A DNA stretch of 15,988 bases, taken from the NCBI GenBank assembly GCA_031260235.1, contig JAIRKG010000129.1, forward strand, positions 1 through 15,988, given 5' to 3'. The notes beneath the pieces are model-generated. The model made no database searches. It was given only the letters and a program-made list of their open reading frames with translations, and was not told the DNA's origin. Source of the stretch: Dysgonamonadaceae bacterium (lineage in GTDB: Bacteria; Bacteroidota; Bacteroidia; Bacteroidales; Azobacteroidaceae). The position numbers and the translations under genes are program-made. Of this stretch, positions 1 to 7,952 are shown piece by piece (position 1 is the first letter of the stretch; every line of letters starts with the position of its first letter).

Positions 1-1310
1 AGGTTTTCGGGGTCTTCCGTTTTTTTGATGATACAAAAAGTAATCAGCGGCAGCACAAATGTAATCGGCATTATAAGGTTGCCCGAAAAAAAGGACGTCC
101 CAAACGACATGACAAGAAAAAGAAAGGAAGCAAGCCCATATGCGTTTCTCCGCCTTTTATAAAAAAAGACCGTCAGGTATATGAATAACGCCAGATTCAA
201 AAGTGTTCCCAAATAACCGTAGCGCAGAAACAGAACGGAATAGGAAATATCTCCCGTATCCAGCTGGACGGTCTGCCCCGACAGTTCTTCCGTCAACCCG
301 ACATCAAAATCAAACAGGGAATAGGTGAGCTTGGAATCTTCCGTCATCAGTCCCGCTCCCGTAAACATGGCTACGGGATTGTCAAGCAGGTATTGATTGC
401 GTTCCAAAAGGTGCATGATACGGAATGTGAATGTAGACTCGTCGTCCATATCAATTTCCGTATCGACGATATTGCCCGACATGACGCGCTGTATATCAAC
501 GCAGGTGCGGGAATGTACAAACTTGTATCCGGCAAAGGATATGAGAAACACCAGGAATACGGAAGCAACCGTCAATGTTTTTATCCTCTGCAAACGGGGA
601 AGTTGAATGATATATCCGAGGGCTACGGACAAAAGGAAGAAACCGATTAAACTGCGGTGAAACGCCGCAAGGAGGGTAATTACAAGTATGGCTGTTGTTA
701 CATGTTTTGCCGCCCCCTTAAACGGATTGCAGTAAATAGCTATGAACACAAAGAAATGAAGCATATCCGGCTGGTTGTAAAACCTCCGTATTTTTATACC
801 GAACAAATTCACCGAACCGACTGCTCCTTCATTAAGAATTGATTCATTCAAAAATATTTGAAGAATAAAAAGTATGGAACAAAAAAACGTTACCAGAAAC
901 AGGTATTTCAGTAAAATTTCCAGCCGCACTTCAGGCAGACGGCGGAAAACGAGATAGGCAAGCCACAGGGTGTGGTAACGGCAGGTTCTGATAATATCGT
1001 TCCAACCGACGCCTACGGATTTATTATAAAAAATACATACGGCCAGATAGGCACAAAACAGCAGGTAGAGGTAAATCAGGCGGTCGGGCTTCAAATATCC
1101 TTTTATGCAAAAAGCGTCGATAATTACAATCGCGAAAAGCATGACTATCGCATAATCCATCCCTTTGGAAAAGAATATCGTTTTGGTCATTTCTTCGGGA
1201 ATGAGGTTGAAGCCCGACGTTAAGAAAAGGAAAAAGAGAATGAGCGCCGGGATTTTGTAATCCCACACATACAACCCGATAGCTATTATGACAATAATCG
1301 GAAAAATCAT
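1..1310 (-). CDS. Wzy-like polysaccharide polymerase (partial, runs off left edge)
   Basis: An uninterrupted frame reads from the ATG at 1310 down to base 1, giving 436 codons with no stop, so the C-terminus lies outside the window. The product is a very hydrophobic multi-pass membrane protein starting MIFPIIVIIAIGLYVWDY. It has a long soluble stretch around residues 270-350 containing DTEIDMDDEST. Another hydrophobic block follows, RYGYLGTLLNLALFIYL, where Wzy/O-antigen ligase proteins typically have late membrane helices. This topology, and its place directly after a flippase gene, suggest the inner-membrane polymerase that joins lipid-linked repeat units. Wzy proteins diverge strongly and no signature motif is decisive, so an O-antigen ligase or another polytopic protein remains possible. 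A stop codon lies three codons upstream of the ATG, which fixes the start. It begins 15 bp after the flippase stop and shares its operon. Confidence 0.72.
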   Translation of the reverse strand, partial: MIFPIIVIIAIGLYVWDYKIPALILFFLFLTSGFNLIPEEMTKTIFFSKGMDYAIVMLFAIVIIDAFCIKGYLKPDRLIYLYLLFCAYLAVCIFYNKSVGVGWNDIIRTCRYHTLWLAYLVFRRLPEVRLEILLKYLFLVTFFCSILFILQIFLNESILNEGAVGSVNLFGIKIRRFYNQPDMLHFFVFIAIYCNPFKGAAKHVTTAILVITLLAAFHRSLIGFFLLSVALGYIIQLPRLQRIKTLTVASVFLVFLISFAGYKFVHSRTCVDIQRVMSGNIVDTEIDMDDESTFTFRIMHLLERNQYLLDNPVAMFTGAGLMTEDSKLTYSLFDFDVGLTEELSGQTVQLDTGDISYSVLFLRYGYLGTLLNLALFIYLTVFFYKRRRNAYGLASFLFLVMSFGTSFFSGNLIMPITFVLPLITFCIIKKTEDPEN

Positions 1311-1325
1311 GCTTTTCTATTTTTT

Positions 1326-2711
1326 TTACCTGTTCCAGATGCCGGCAGCCTCATTTCGGATTAATTTACGCAACTGCACCGGCGACCATATCATACGGGG
1401 AAAATAGACCGCTACCGGCGAGAGAATAACCCCGACCATGCCCCACATTTTCCCAAAATACCAAACCGCCGGAATAAACAGCAGTATCTCCGCAATGGAA
1501 CTGTATACCTGCAACTGCACCTTGCCGATACCGTTTAACGGATAAACACAGGTATTTAACCAGCACAGGGTGCAAACAAACAGGCAAACGGATGCGGATA
1601 CCCCGAATGAAATGTCCAGTGCATTGGAACTGTCTTTTATCCAGTAATTAATCCAAAGGTAGTAGATGACCGGCGACAACACCAGAACAATCACCTGAAC
1701 GGCCAGCAGACTGAGAAAAAATTGCTGCAACCGGCGCACGTTTTTTCTCATCCATTCGTAATCGTTTTGCGCATACGCATCCGTGAAGGAACTCCAGTAG
1801 GGCAGTATGATAATGCCGACGATATTCAATGCTACGGAAAAAATTTTGAACGCTACATTGAAGCCGGTTACTTCCACCGGACCGGCAATGCGCTGTATCA
1901 GAATCGGCAACGACTGCATTACCAGCAGGGAGGAGCAGGTTGCGATAAAAAACTTGACGCCCAAATTCATCATGTTGCCCGCCACCCTGAAATCGACAAA
2001 CCGGAATGAAGGACGCCACGCTCTGTAGCGGGTATTGAACAAAACAATGCCGGCAACCAGCAGGACGGCCACCGGCGCAAAACCGGTAACCCACCCCAGG
2101 GAGACCAGCGACGGCGGAACCGTTTTTGTCAGGATAAAAATGCCGGCAAGCGTCAGCAACTGTCCCAGCATGTCGATAAATGAAGCAATGGCAGGCCGCT
2201 GGTCGGCCGCTATTACTTGCTTTAACAGATTTAAAATAAAAGTAAGGCAAAAGGAAATGAAAATAATCCGGATGAGTGCCGAAACCTCTCCGGCATAAAC
2301 AGCCGGCACGGTTTTGAGTATTTTAATCCAGTCCAGAAAGGGATTAACCAAGCAAAACAGCAGCGCCACTCCCAAACATATCAGGCCGAGAATGGCATAG
2401 GCCGAACTGACATATTTTCGCGCCAGCAGGTCGTTACCCTGCGCCCGGGCTTCCGCCAGCCGGTTTTTCATGCCGTTGCCCAAACCTATATCAAACATGT
2501 TGAGCCAGAAAGCCAGCGAATACAGGGTCAGCCAGATGCCGTTCCGTTCCGGATTGACATAATTGATTGTCATTGGAATAAGTATAAAGGAAATAAGCAA
2601 CGTGAGGCCTTTAACGGCAAAAGAGGCGGCAATATTTTTCTTTGCCAGCACCGTTCTTTCGCATCCCCGGTTTAAATAGTCCGTTATTTTTTCTTTGATG
2701 CCGGCTGTCAT
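1326..2711 (-). CDS. Wzx-like polysaccharide flippase
   Basis: This 461-residue, strongly hydrophobic protein has about 12 predicted membrane segments spread over its whole length. It begins with a short cytoplasmic tail followed by NIAASFAVKGLTLLISFILI. The next part, VNPERNGIWLTLYSLAFWLN followed by DIGLGNGMKNRLAEA, matches the N-terminal pattern of Wzx/MVF-type polysaccharide biosynthesis proteins, where a GLGNG-like segment is typical. The expected role is moving undecaprenyl-diphosphate-linked repeat units across the inner membrane. Its ATG overlaps the stop of the upstream Wzz-like gene in an ATGA arrangement, indicating translational coupling. The Wzy-like gene follows 15 bp downstream. 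Length is normal for the family. The substrate cannot be deduced from sequence. Confidence 0.85.
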   Translation of the reverse strand: MTAGIKEKITDYLNRGCERTVLAKKNIAASFAVKGLTLLISFILIPMTINYVNPERNGIWLTLYSLAFWLNMFDIGLGNGMKNRLAEARAQGNDLLARKYVSSAYAILGLICLGVALLFCLVNPFLDWIKILKTVPAVYAGEVSALIRIIFISFCLTFILNLLKQVIAADQRPAIASFIDMLGQLLTLAGIFILTKTVPPSLVSLGWVTGFAPVAVLLVAGIVLFNTRYRAWRPSFRFVDFRVAGNMMNLGVKFFIATCSSLLVMQSLPILIQRIAGPVEVTGFNVAFKIFSVALNIVGIIILPYWSSFTDAYAQNDYEWMRKNVRRLQQFFLSLLAVQVIVLVLSPVIYYLWINYWIKDSSNALDISFGVSASVCLFVCTLCWLNTCVYPLNGIGKVQLQVYSSIAEILLFIPAVWYFGKMWGMVGVILSPVAVYFPRMIWSPVQLRKLIRNEAAGIWNR

Positions 2712-4312
2712 TTTTTTCTGCTCCTCAAAAAACTTCTTCCGATCGCAGGTATCCGGTAAATCGCCACAATGGGCAGCAAAAAGCCGAAAAACAGCACCAC
2801 AAGCGCCACTTTTTTGATGTCCGGCGAAACGGGATTTTTAACCGTATAAGGTTCGTTGATTATTTTCAACTTGGGCAGCAGCGATATGGATTTCAACATC
2901 GTTTCTTCTCTTTTTTCAACTAAGAAAAGGTAAATGGTTTGCTGTATTTCCTGTTCCCTTTTCATATCCCTGTATTGCCGTTCGACGGACGGAATGTTGC
3001 TGATTCTCGAATCGATTTCTTTTTCCTTGCTTTTCAGTTCTGCTAACGCAATTTGCATGCCTTTTTTGATATTGGCTAAAGATTGCAACAGGTTTTCCTG
3101 CTGTGCTCCGATTTCCGTATCCATGCTTTGGAGAATGGAAGTTGTCCTCGGCGAATTGAGTTGCATAACGTTTCGAGTCAATAACGCCTCGTTGTATTTG
3201 TTGATCACTTCGGCGATCGAAGGGTCTAAAGTTGTTGTGCTGAAAGGGACAAGCGAATATTTGTTATTTGCATTATTTACGAAGTCAAAAATAATATCAA
3301 TTAATTTCAATTGCGTTGCCGCATCAATCAACTGCGCCTGAAGTTTGGCGTTTACTTCGAAATAATAGGTTACGTCGGCTTCAATGTCCGTCAGTTTATA
3401 TTTGTCCTTGAATGAACGGATATTATCATCAACGAGGCTTAAATCGGATATTGCAGCTTTTAACCGTTCATCAATAAAAGCGTTTGTTTTTTCGGAAAGC
3501 ATAGCTTTGCTTTCGTTCCATTTGGAGTTATAAACATGGACGACTTCTTTCAGGATGCGTTTGGCAAAAACCGGATTCTCATGATTAACAGTCAAATGGA
3601 TAAGGTCGGAGCTTTTCTTTTCAAAATCGATTTCGACTTCTTTCATGTAAAGTTGAGCTATATAATCATAACCTGTGTACAGCGCCTTGATTTTGAACGG
3701 TTTTTTATATTCGTCGTAATAAGCCGACCTGAAAAGAGTAAATCTTCCGGCGGGAGTTTCGAGTTCGGCAGGGAAAGAAGTAATATTGTATTTTCCAACC
3801 GTTTTCCCCTCCATTTTCAGTTTAATATCGGTCTCATTTTCTTTTTTTACGTTGATAACAAACTGGAGTAAAACGCCGAGCGTATCCGGCAAAACAGGGT
3901 TGGCAGTGATAATCACCGGCGACCGGTCGTAGAGATTCGTCTTGACGATGCCTGAATATTTCGACTGTACGTAAATTACATTCAGGCTTAAATTCTGTAT
4001 CATTTTTTTGATATAGCCGTGCGACGCCATCTTTTTTGATTCGTCTTCCACATTTTGCGCCCCGCCGCCGCCCATACCCAAAATACCCATCACAGACCGG
4101 GATTGGCTGAGAGCACCGGACTTCACAAACGAATCGTCATCGGAGAGGCTTACCGTGGCGGTAATTTTCCACACCGGCGTTTTTACTTTTATATATACAA
4201 CCGCCAACGCAACGCAGATTATTATACTGATTACAAAGTAGTACCAGTGTTTCAGGCATAGCAGCAAAAATGCCGAGACCTGTTCTTTTTCGGAATTATT
4301 TTCTCTATTCAT
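2708..4312 (-). CDS. Wzz/Wzc-like polysaccharide co-polymerase without kinase domain
   Basis: This 534-residue protein has the two-helix layout of polysaccharide co-polymerases. A short cytoplasmic N-terminus is followed by a membrane helix at about residues 24-42. A long periplasmic region comes next, and a second helix lies at about 502-519 with a basic tail. A glycine-rich patch (GILGMGGGG) lies near residue 80. Long helical, probably coiled-coil stretches lie at about 250-330 and 420-470. The proline-rich piece NEPYTVKNPVSPDIKK precedes the last helix, as in GNVR/Wzz proteins. No Walker A motif or tyrosine-rich tail is present, so this is not a fused BY-kinase. It should set chain length and link the inner-membrane polymerase to the outer-membrane exporter. 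It starts 12 bp after the Wza-like gene and overlaps the flippase gene by 4 bp. Confidence 0.88.
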   Translation of the reverse strand: MNRENNSEKEQVSAFLLLCLKHWYYFVISIIICVALAVVYIKVKTPVWKITATVSLSDDDSFVKSGALSQSRSVMGILGMGGGGAQNVEDESKKMASHGYIKKMIQNLSLNVIYVQSKYSGIVKTNLYDRSPVIITANPVLPDTLGVLLQFVINVKKENETDIKLKMEGKTVGKYNITSFPAELETPAGRFTLFRSAYYDEYKKPFKIKALYTGYDYIAQLYMKEVEIDFEKKSSDLIHLTVNHENPVFAKRILKEVVHVYNSKWNESKAMLSEKTNAFIDERLKAAISDLSLVDDNIRSFKDKYKLTDIEADVTYYFEVNAKLQAQLIDAATQLKLIDIIFDFVNNANNKYSLVPFSTTTLDPSIAEVINKYNEALLTRNVMQLNSPRTTSILQSMDTEIGAQQENLLQSLANIKKGMQIALAELKSKEKEIDSRISNIPSVERQYRDMKREQEIQQTIYLFLVEKREETMLKSISLLPKLKIINEPYTVKNPVSPDIKKVALVVLFFGFLLPIVAIYRIPAIGRSFLRSRKK

Positions 4313-4324
4313 TGGGATTTTTAT

Positions 4325-5164
4325 TTATTTAAGTCTGTCGGATAAAAGAAAAATGATTGTAAGCGTGGAAGACAGCGCTCCAACGATGGTGGAAATCACG
4401 GAAAGCTTATAATTGTCGGATGTTCCGTATTGTGCATCTTTCTGCCGTGAGGAGTTCATATCAACAACAACAATATCGTTTTGCTTCAAATAATAATACG
4501 GAGAAGAGAAGACGTCGGAAGAGGTCAAATCCAATACAACAGATTCCAAACGTCCATTTTCTTCCCTGATCAGTTTGATTCGTTTTCTGTCGCCGATTGA
4601 TGTGATGCCGCCCGCCTCCGCAATAGCGTCCAATATGGAATAATTGTGCCGGTTTTCAATCTCAATAAGTCCCGGCGTCGCGACTTCCCCCAGTACATTT
4701 ACATAATTTTGCGTAATCGAAACGCTGACTATCGGGTCGGACAGGTGTGGTTTCAATTTTTCCTGCAAAAGCGCTTCCAATTCAAAATGTGTTAAGCCTG
4801 TTGCTTTTATTTTACCGAATTTCGGAAATTCAATTTCGCCATTTTCGTCAACCGTATAGGTTTGAAATTCCATTTCACCGGAAACGCCGGTAAGAGAAGA
4901 AGCGGTTGGCGTTGACGGCGTTACGGGAAGAAGGTTGAACTGGTCGTATGTCTTCGCATCCATCACGTTTCCCGAAGAAACAATGATCCGCAGCACATTA
5001 CCGGGAAGGATAATTGTCCGGCTGTTTTCCTTATTAACAAGCGTCCCCGTAAAATTTCGTCCCTTGTTCAGATCGTGAAACATGATTAGATCGTCGGGTA
5101 CAGATTTACAGGAAAACAACAGAGCCGTACAAACCACAAAAAGTAAATACTTTAATTTCACCAT
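4325..5164 (-). CDS. Wza-like polysaccharide export lipoprotein
   Basis: This 279-residue protein starts with a lipoprotein signal peptide: positively charged K3/K5, a hydrophobic core, then the lipobox LFSC with Cys19 as the expected lipidated residue. The middle (about 40-130) fits the polysaccharide export domain, including LPGNVLRIIVSSG and FPKFGKIKATGLT. It is followed by an SLBB-like domain at about 145-230 (VNVLGEVATPGLIEIEN, DAIAEAGGITSIGDRK). A hydrophobic helix at about 252-273 lies near the C-terminus, as in Bacteroidetes Wza homologues. The protein should form the outer-membrane pore of the export system. It is the first gene of the polysaccharide operon, and 107 bp separate it from the divergent HU-CCDC81 gene. 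Confidence 0.9.
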   Translation of the reverse strand: MVKLKYLLFVVCTALLFSCKSVPDDLIMFHDLNKGRNFTGTLVNKENSRTIILPGNVLRIIVSSGNVMDAKTYDQFNLLPVTPSTPTASSLTGVSGEMEFQTYTVDENGEIEFPKFGKIKATGLTHFELEALLQEKLKPHLSDPIVSVSITQNYVNVLGEVATPGLIEIENRHNYSILDAIAEAGGITSIGDRKRIKLIREENGRLESVVLDLTSSDVFSSPYYYLKQNDIVVVDMNSSRQKDAQYGTSDNYKLSVISTIVGALSSTLTIIFLLSDRLK

Positions 5165-5179
5165 ACTACTTCATTTTTA

Positions 5180-5211
5180 TAGTTATAAAATCTTTTTCAT
5201 TAGTTATAGAA
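5180..5211. repeat. tandem 11-bp direct repeat, possible operator
   Basis: The sequence TAGTTATARAA occurs at 5180-5190 and again at 5201-5211, differing at one base. The two copies start 21 bp apart, which is two helical turns. They lie 16-47 bp upstream of the start of the polysaccharide operon, inside its presumed promoter region, and they also sit upstream of the divergent HU-CCDC81 gene. No clear TAnnTTTG box could be found for the operon on the minus strand. Repeats on one face of the helix would suit a dimeric regulator, but the region is AT-rich and chance is possible. Confidence 0.3.
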
Positions 5212-5237
5212 ACGGTCGAAAATTTAGATTAGTATCA

Positions 5238-5266
5238 TTGGGAATGAAAATTTATCATTAATTTTG
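5238..5266 (+). promoter_or_regulatory. Bacteroidetes-type promoter of the HU-CCDC81 gene
   Basis: TTG at 5238-5240 and TAATTTTG at 5259-5266 fit the Bacteroidetes -33 and -7 elements (TAnnTTTG) with an 18-base spacer. The box ends only five bases before the ATG at 5272. Transcription would therefore begin at or next to the start codon, giving an mRNA with almost no leader. Confidence 0.6.
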
Positions 5267-5271
5267 CGCCA

Positions 5272-5835
5272 ATGAACTCCGTAAACTTCCACTTAGCCTA
5301 TTTGCTTAGCAAACACGACCGGGTAATTATTCCCGATTTCGGCGCTTTTGTCATATCTCCAAAGAAAGACAGTATGCCGAGGCGGAATTTCATTCCACAG
5401 CCCGTGAATTATTCTTTAACGTTCGATCCTCAAATTATATGCGACGATGGATTGCTGGTCGGTTCCATTGCGAAAGAAAAAGGTATAGGCAACGGGGAAG
5501 CGCTTCGTTTGGTACATGAATATGTCGATGGTTTGGTCGAGATGTTGAGGGGCGGGCAGGCGGTGAACTTTCCGTGTATCGGAACAATTCATTTGTCGAG
5601 CGACCGGAAAATCGTGTTCACTCCGGCTAAAAACCTGAGTTGCAATGCCGCAAGTTGCGGACTGGTTCATCTGAGTTTTCCCTGCCTGAACGAGGTTGAG
5701 GAAAGAATACTCGCAAAGAAGCGTAAAAAGATATACCGGCGGCCTGTTTTTTATATCGTCCTGTCGGCAGTTGTTTTGTTGTTGATTTTATTGGCTGTCA
5801 TTGGAAAACACCTGTGGATTTCCGCAATACAATAG
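5272..5835 (+). CDS. HU-CCDC81 family membrane protein lacking a SPOR domain
   Basis: This 187-residue protein begins with a region matching the bacterial HU-CCDC81 N-terminal domains: HLAYLLSKHDRVIIPDFGAF at about 7-26, then a second HU-like half up to about residue 140 (GQAVNFPCIGTIHLS). A single membrane helix spans about 157-180 (FYIVLSAVVLLLILLAVIG), preceded by the basic stretch KKRKKIYRR. In many Bacteroidetes the same architecture continues into a periplasmic SPOR domain that binds peptidoglycan. Here the protein stops seven residues after the helix, and dispersed repeats begin 36 bp downstream. It may be a naturally short variant or a truncated gene. The start is supported by the promoter box immediately upstream and by the conserved N-terminus. 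Function beyond a likely envelope or division role is unknown. Confidence 0.78.
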   Translation: MNSVNFHLAYLLSKHDRVIIPDFGAFVISPKKDSMPRRNFIPQPVNYSLTFDPQIICDDGLLVGSIAKEKGIGNGEALRLVHEYVDGLVEMLRGGQAVNFPCIGTIHLSSDRKIVFTPAKNLSCNAASCGLVHLSFPCLNEVEERILAKKRKKIYRRPVFYIVLSAVVLLLILLAVIGKHLWISAIQ

Positions 5836-5870
5836 CAGGAAACGCTCGTCACCCGTCCCTACGCCCCACC

Positions 5871-5970
5871 TCGTCATTGCGAACCGCGATAGCGGCGCGG
5901 CAATCCGGAGAAACAACCCTCTGCATCATTGCAATTCCTGGATTGCTTCGGCTTCGCCTCGCAATGACGA
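5871..5970. repeat. inverted pair of dispersed palindromic repeats (MITE-like)
   Basis: A type A repeat at 5871-5914 reads rightward (CGTCATTGCGA, GCGATAGCGGCGCGG, CAATCC). A type B copy at 5937-5970 reads leftward (CCTGGATTGCTTCGG to CGCAATGACGA). Their outer ends form a perfect 12-bp inverted repeat, 5871-5882 against 5959-5970, making a 100-bp element with complementary termini. A further CGTCATTA fragment lies at 5993-6000. The element sits between the HU-CCDC81 stop and the argD promoter. It codes for nothing convincing, and its RNA could fold into a hairpin acting as a transcription end. Confidence 0.8.
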
Positions 5971-6034
5971 CTACGGCTTTGTTTCCTCACCTCGTCATTA
6001 GAGTAGGGTGCTTTTCCTTGTTAGAAATATTAAT

Positions 6035-6042
6035 TACCTTTG
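6035..6042 (+). promoter_or_regulatory. -7 box of the argD/kinase operon
   Basis: TACCTTTG matches TAnnTTTG and lies 22 bases upstream of the ATG at 6065. No convincing -33 element is seen at the usual spacing. The box argues for the 6065 start, because the in-frame upstream start at 6008 would precede the promoter. Confidence 0.55.
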
Positions 6043-6064
6043 TGCGCAAATTACAAATAAAAAC

Positions 6065-7192
6065 ATGAAACTTTTCGACGTATATCCCCGCTGGCAGATA
6101 GAGCCTGTCAAGGCGCAAGGCTGCAAAATCTACGACAAAGAAGGCGTAGAATATTTAGACTTTTACGGCGGCCACGCCGTGATTTCCATCGGACATTCCC
6201 ATCCGTATTATGTGGAAGCGATTACCAAACAGTTAAATCGTATCGGATTCTATTCCAATGCCGTACTCAATTCTTTGCAGGACGAATACGCCGAAAAATT
6301 AGGCGCTCTGTCGGGCTATCCCGATTATTCGCTGTTCATGGTCAATTCGGGCGCCGAAGCTAACGAAAACGCTTTGAAACTCGCTTCTTTCCATAATGCT
6401 CGGAAGAAAGTCGCGGCTTTCCGCCATTCTTTTCACGGACGAACCGACGCAGCCGTTCAAACGACCGATAATCTCAAATATAAAGCACCTGTGAATAAAA
6501 ATATTGACGTCGTTTTCCTGCCGCTCGACAATATCGAATCGGTGAAGGAAACGCTTTTGCAGGGAGATATTTCGAGCGTCATTATTGAAGGAATACAGGG
6601 AGTTGGGGGAATCCGTGTACCGGAGGCGTCTTTCCTGCAAGAGTTAAGTAAAATATGTAACGAAACAGATACGGTTTTGATTTTGGATGAAGTACAATCT
6701 GGTTATGGTCGTTCCGGACAATTCTTTGCTCACCAGTATGCCGGAATCCGTCCCGATATTATCACGATTGCAAAAGGCATGGGCAACGGTTTTCCGGTTT
6801 CGGGCATATTGATTGCACCTAAATTTGAAGCGGTTCATGGACAGTTGGGGACAACTTTCGGCGGAAACCAACTGGCTTGCGCGGCGGCGATTGCTGTTGC
6901 CGACGTGATTAAAGCGGAAAACTTAGTGGAAAATGCAGCAAAAGTCGGCGCTTTCTTAATGGAAGAATTAGAGAAACTGCGGCAAGTCAAAGAGGTGCGC
7001 GGACGCGGGTTGATGATTGGCGTTGAATTCGCAGAGCCGATTAAATCCATGCGGGACAAACTGTTGTTTGAGGAAAAAGTATTTACCGGCATAACGGGAA
7101 CGCACGTATTTCGCCTATTGCCGCCGCTTTGCGTAACAATGGACGAGGCAGAGGAGTTTTTGAGGCGATTTAGGAAGATTATCAATACATGA
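6065..7192 (+). CDS. argD: ArgD-type (acetyl/succinyl-ornithine) class III aminotransferase
   Basis: This 375-residue PLP enzyme belongs to fold type I, class III. Visible signatures are VNSGAEANE (about 93-101), the PLP-contacting FHGRT (123-127), LDEVQSGYGRSG with Asp208, and the Schiff-base lysine Lys237 in TIAKGMGNGFPV. The length and sequence fit the short ArgD-type N-acyl-ornithine aminotransferases, which convert N-acylglutamate semialdehyde to N-acylornithine in arginine synthesis. Some Bacteroidetes use N-succinyl rather than N-acetyl intermediates, and the sequence alone does not settle which applies here. No other arginine gene lies in the window. The ATG at 6065 is preferred over an upstream in-frame start at 6008 because a promoter box lies at 6035-6042. 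The gene overlaps the following kinase-like gene by 4 bp. Confidence 0.88.
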   Translation: MKLFDVYPRWQIEPVKAQGCKIYDKEGVEYLDFYGGHAVISIGHSHPYYVEAITKQLNRIGFYSNAVLNSLQDEYAEKLGALSGYPDYSLFMVNSGAEANENALKLASFHNARKKVAAFRHSFHGRTDAAVQTTDNLKYKAPVNKNIDVVFLPLDNIESVKETLLQGDISSVIIEGIQGVGGIRVPEASFLQELSKICNETDTVLILDEVQSGYGRSGQFFAHQYAGIRPDIITIAKGMGNGFPVSGILIAPKFEAVHGQLGTTFGGNQLACAAAIAVADVIKAENLVENAAKVGAFLMEELEKLRQVKEVRGRGLMIGVEFAEPIKSMRDKLLFEEKVFTGITGTHVFRLLPPLCVTMDEAEEFLRRFRKIINT

Positions 7193-7938
7193 AAATAATT
7201 ATAAATCCGGCTTATGGTCATTTGGCTTCTTTCATTGAGTCCATTCCGGATATTTACGATAAAGAAGGCGCAAGCATTTACAAAGACCGAAATCAACTTA
7301 AAGTTTTTGAGGTTGGAAATGAAAAAATCGCCGTCAAATCATTTCGGATTCCGATTTTCTTCAACAGAATTGCCTATACTTGTTTCCGTCCGTCGAAAGC
7401 GAAACGTTCTTACAAATACGCGCTGATACTGATTGAAAAACAAATCAATACGCCGAAGCCAATTGCCTGTATTGAAAGGAAACAAAATGGACTGCTGGCA
7501 GATTCATACTACGTTTCGACTTACAACGACTATCCGGGTACTTTGCGCGAATTGCGCTACCACCCTTTGGAAGAAACGCGCGATTTGGTAAGTGCATTTA
7601 TCCGGTTTACCGTTGATATTCATGAGAAAGAAGTCTTTCCGCTGGATTATTCCCCTGGTAATATTTTGTATGAAAAAGTTGGCGGCGAATATCATTTTTG
7701 CCTTCTCGACATCAACCGAATGCAGTTCAAACCGGTTGATATGGAAACGGGCGCTTACGGATTGCGACGCCTGTGGGGAAGCGAGGAAACGATTGCTTTT
7801 ATGGCTGTGGAATATGCCAAAATCAGGAAGTTTGACGAAAAGAAATGTGAGGAGTTGGCGTTGAAATATCATCGCACGTTTTGGGAGAAATATACGCGGA
7901 AACACGACAGCGGTGAACAGTTCGCCGTATCTCCTTAG
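7189..7938 (+). CDS. LPS-kinase-like (Kdo/WaaP-InaA family) protein
   Basis: This 249-residue protein shows a compact eukaryotic-like kinase pattern of the Kdo/WaaP-InaA lipopolysaccharide kinase type. The likely ATP-binding lysine is Lys50 in IAVKSF. The catalytic loop is LDYSPGNILYE with Asp153 and Asn158. The metal-binding aspartate is Asp174 in CLLDINRMQF, where such kinases have DxNR-like sequences. It probably phosphorylates a sugar of lipid A or the LPS core at the cytoplasmic face of the inner membrane, but the substrate is not visible. Its ATG lies inside the argD stop (ATGA), so it is probably translationally coupled to the aminotransferase even though the pathways seem unrelated. 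It converges on the response regulator gene with a 14-bp gap. Confidence 0.75.
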   Translation: MKIIINPAYGHLASFIESIPDIYDKEGASIYKDRNQLKVFEVGNEKIAVKSFRIPIFFNRIAYTCFRPSKAKRSYKYALILIEKQINTPKPIACIERKQNGLLADSYYVSTYNDYPGTLRELRYHPLEETRDLVSAFIRFTVDIHEKEVFPLDYSPGNILYEKVGGEYHFCLLDINRMQFKPVDMETGAYGLRRLWGSEETIAFMAVEYAKIRKFDEKKCEELALKYHRTFWEKYTRKHDSGEQFAVSP

Positions 7939-7952
7939 CCGTCCATCAAATT

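Noticed and set aside
61..110. Possible frameshift at the A-run in the Wzy-like gene
   Set aside because: A careful count gives seven A, which keeps the frame open through a plausible membrane segment to the window edge.
1648..2250. Long open frame on the minus strand inside the flippase gene
   Set aside because: It is a shifted-frame shadow with an unlikely Cys/His/Arg-rich composition. The overlapping flippase frame has coherent membrane helices and operon spacing.
2934..3341. 135-codon rightward frame antisense to the Wzz-like gene
   Set aside because: The peptide is a Ser/Cys-rich shadow of the coiled-coil coding region, with no promoter box and no recognisable domain.
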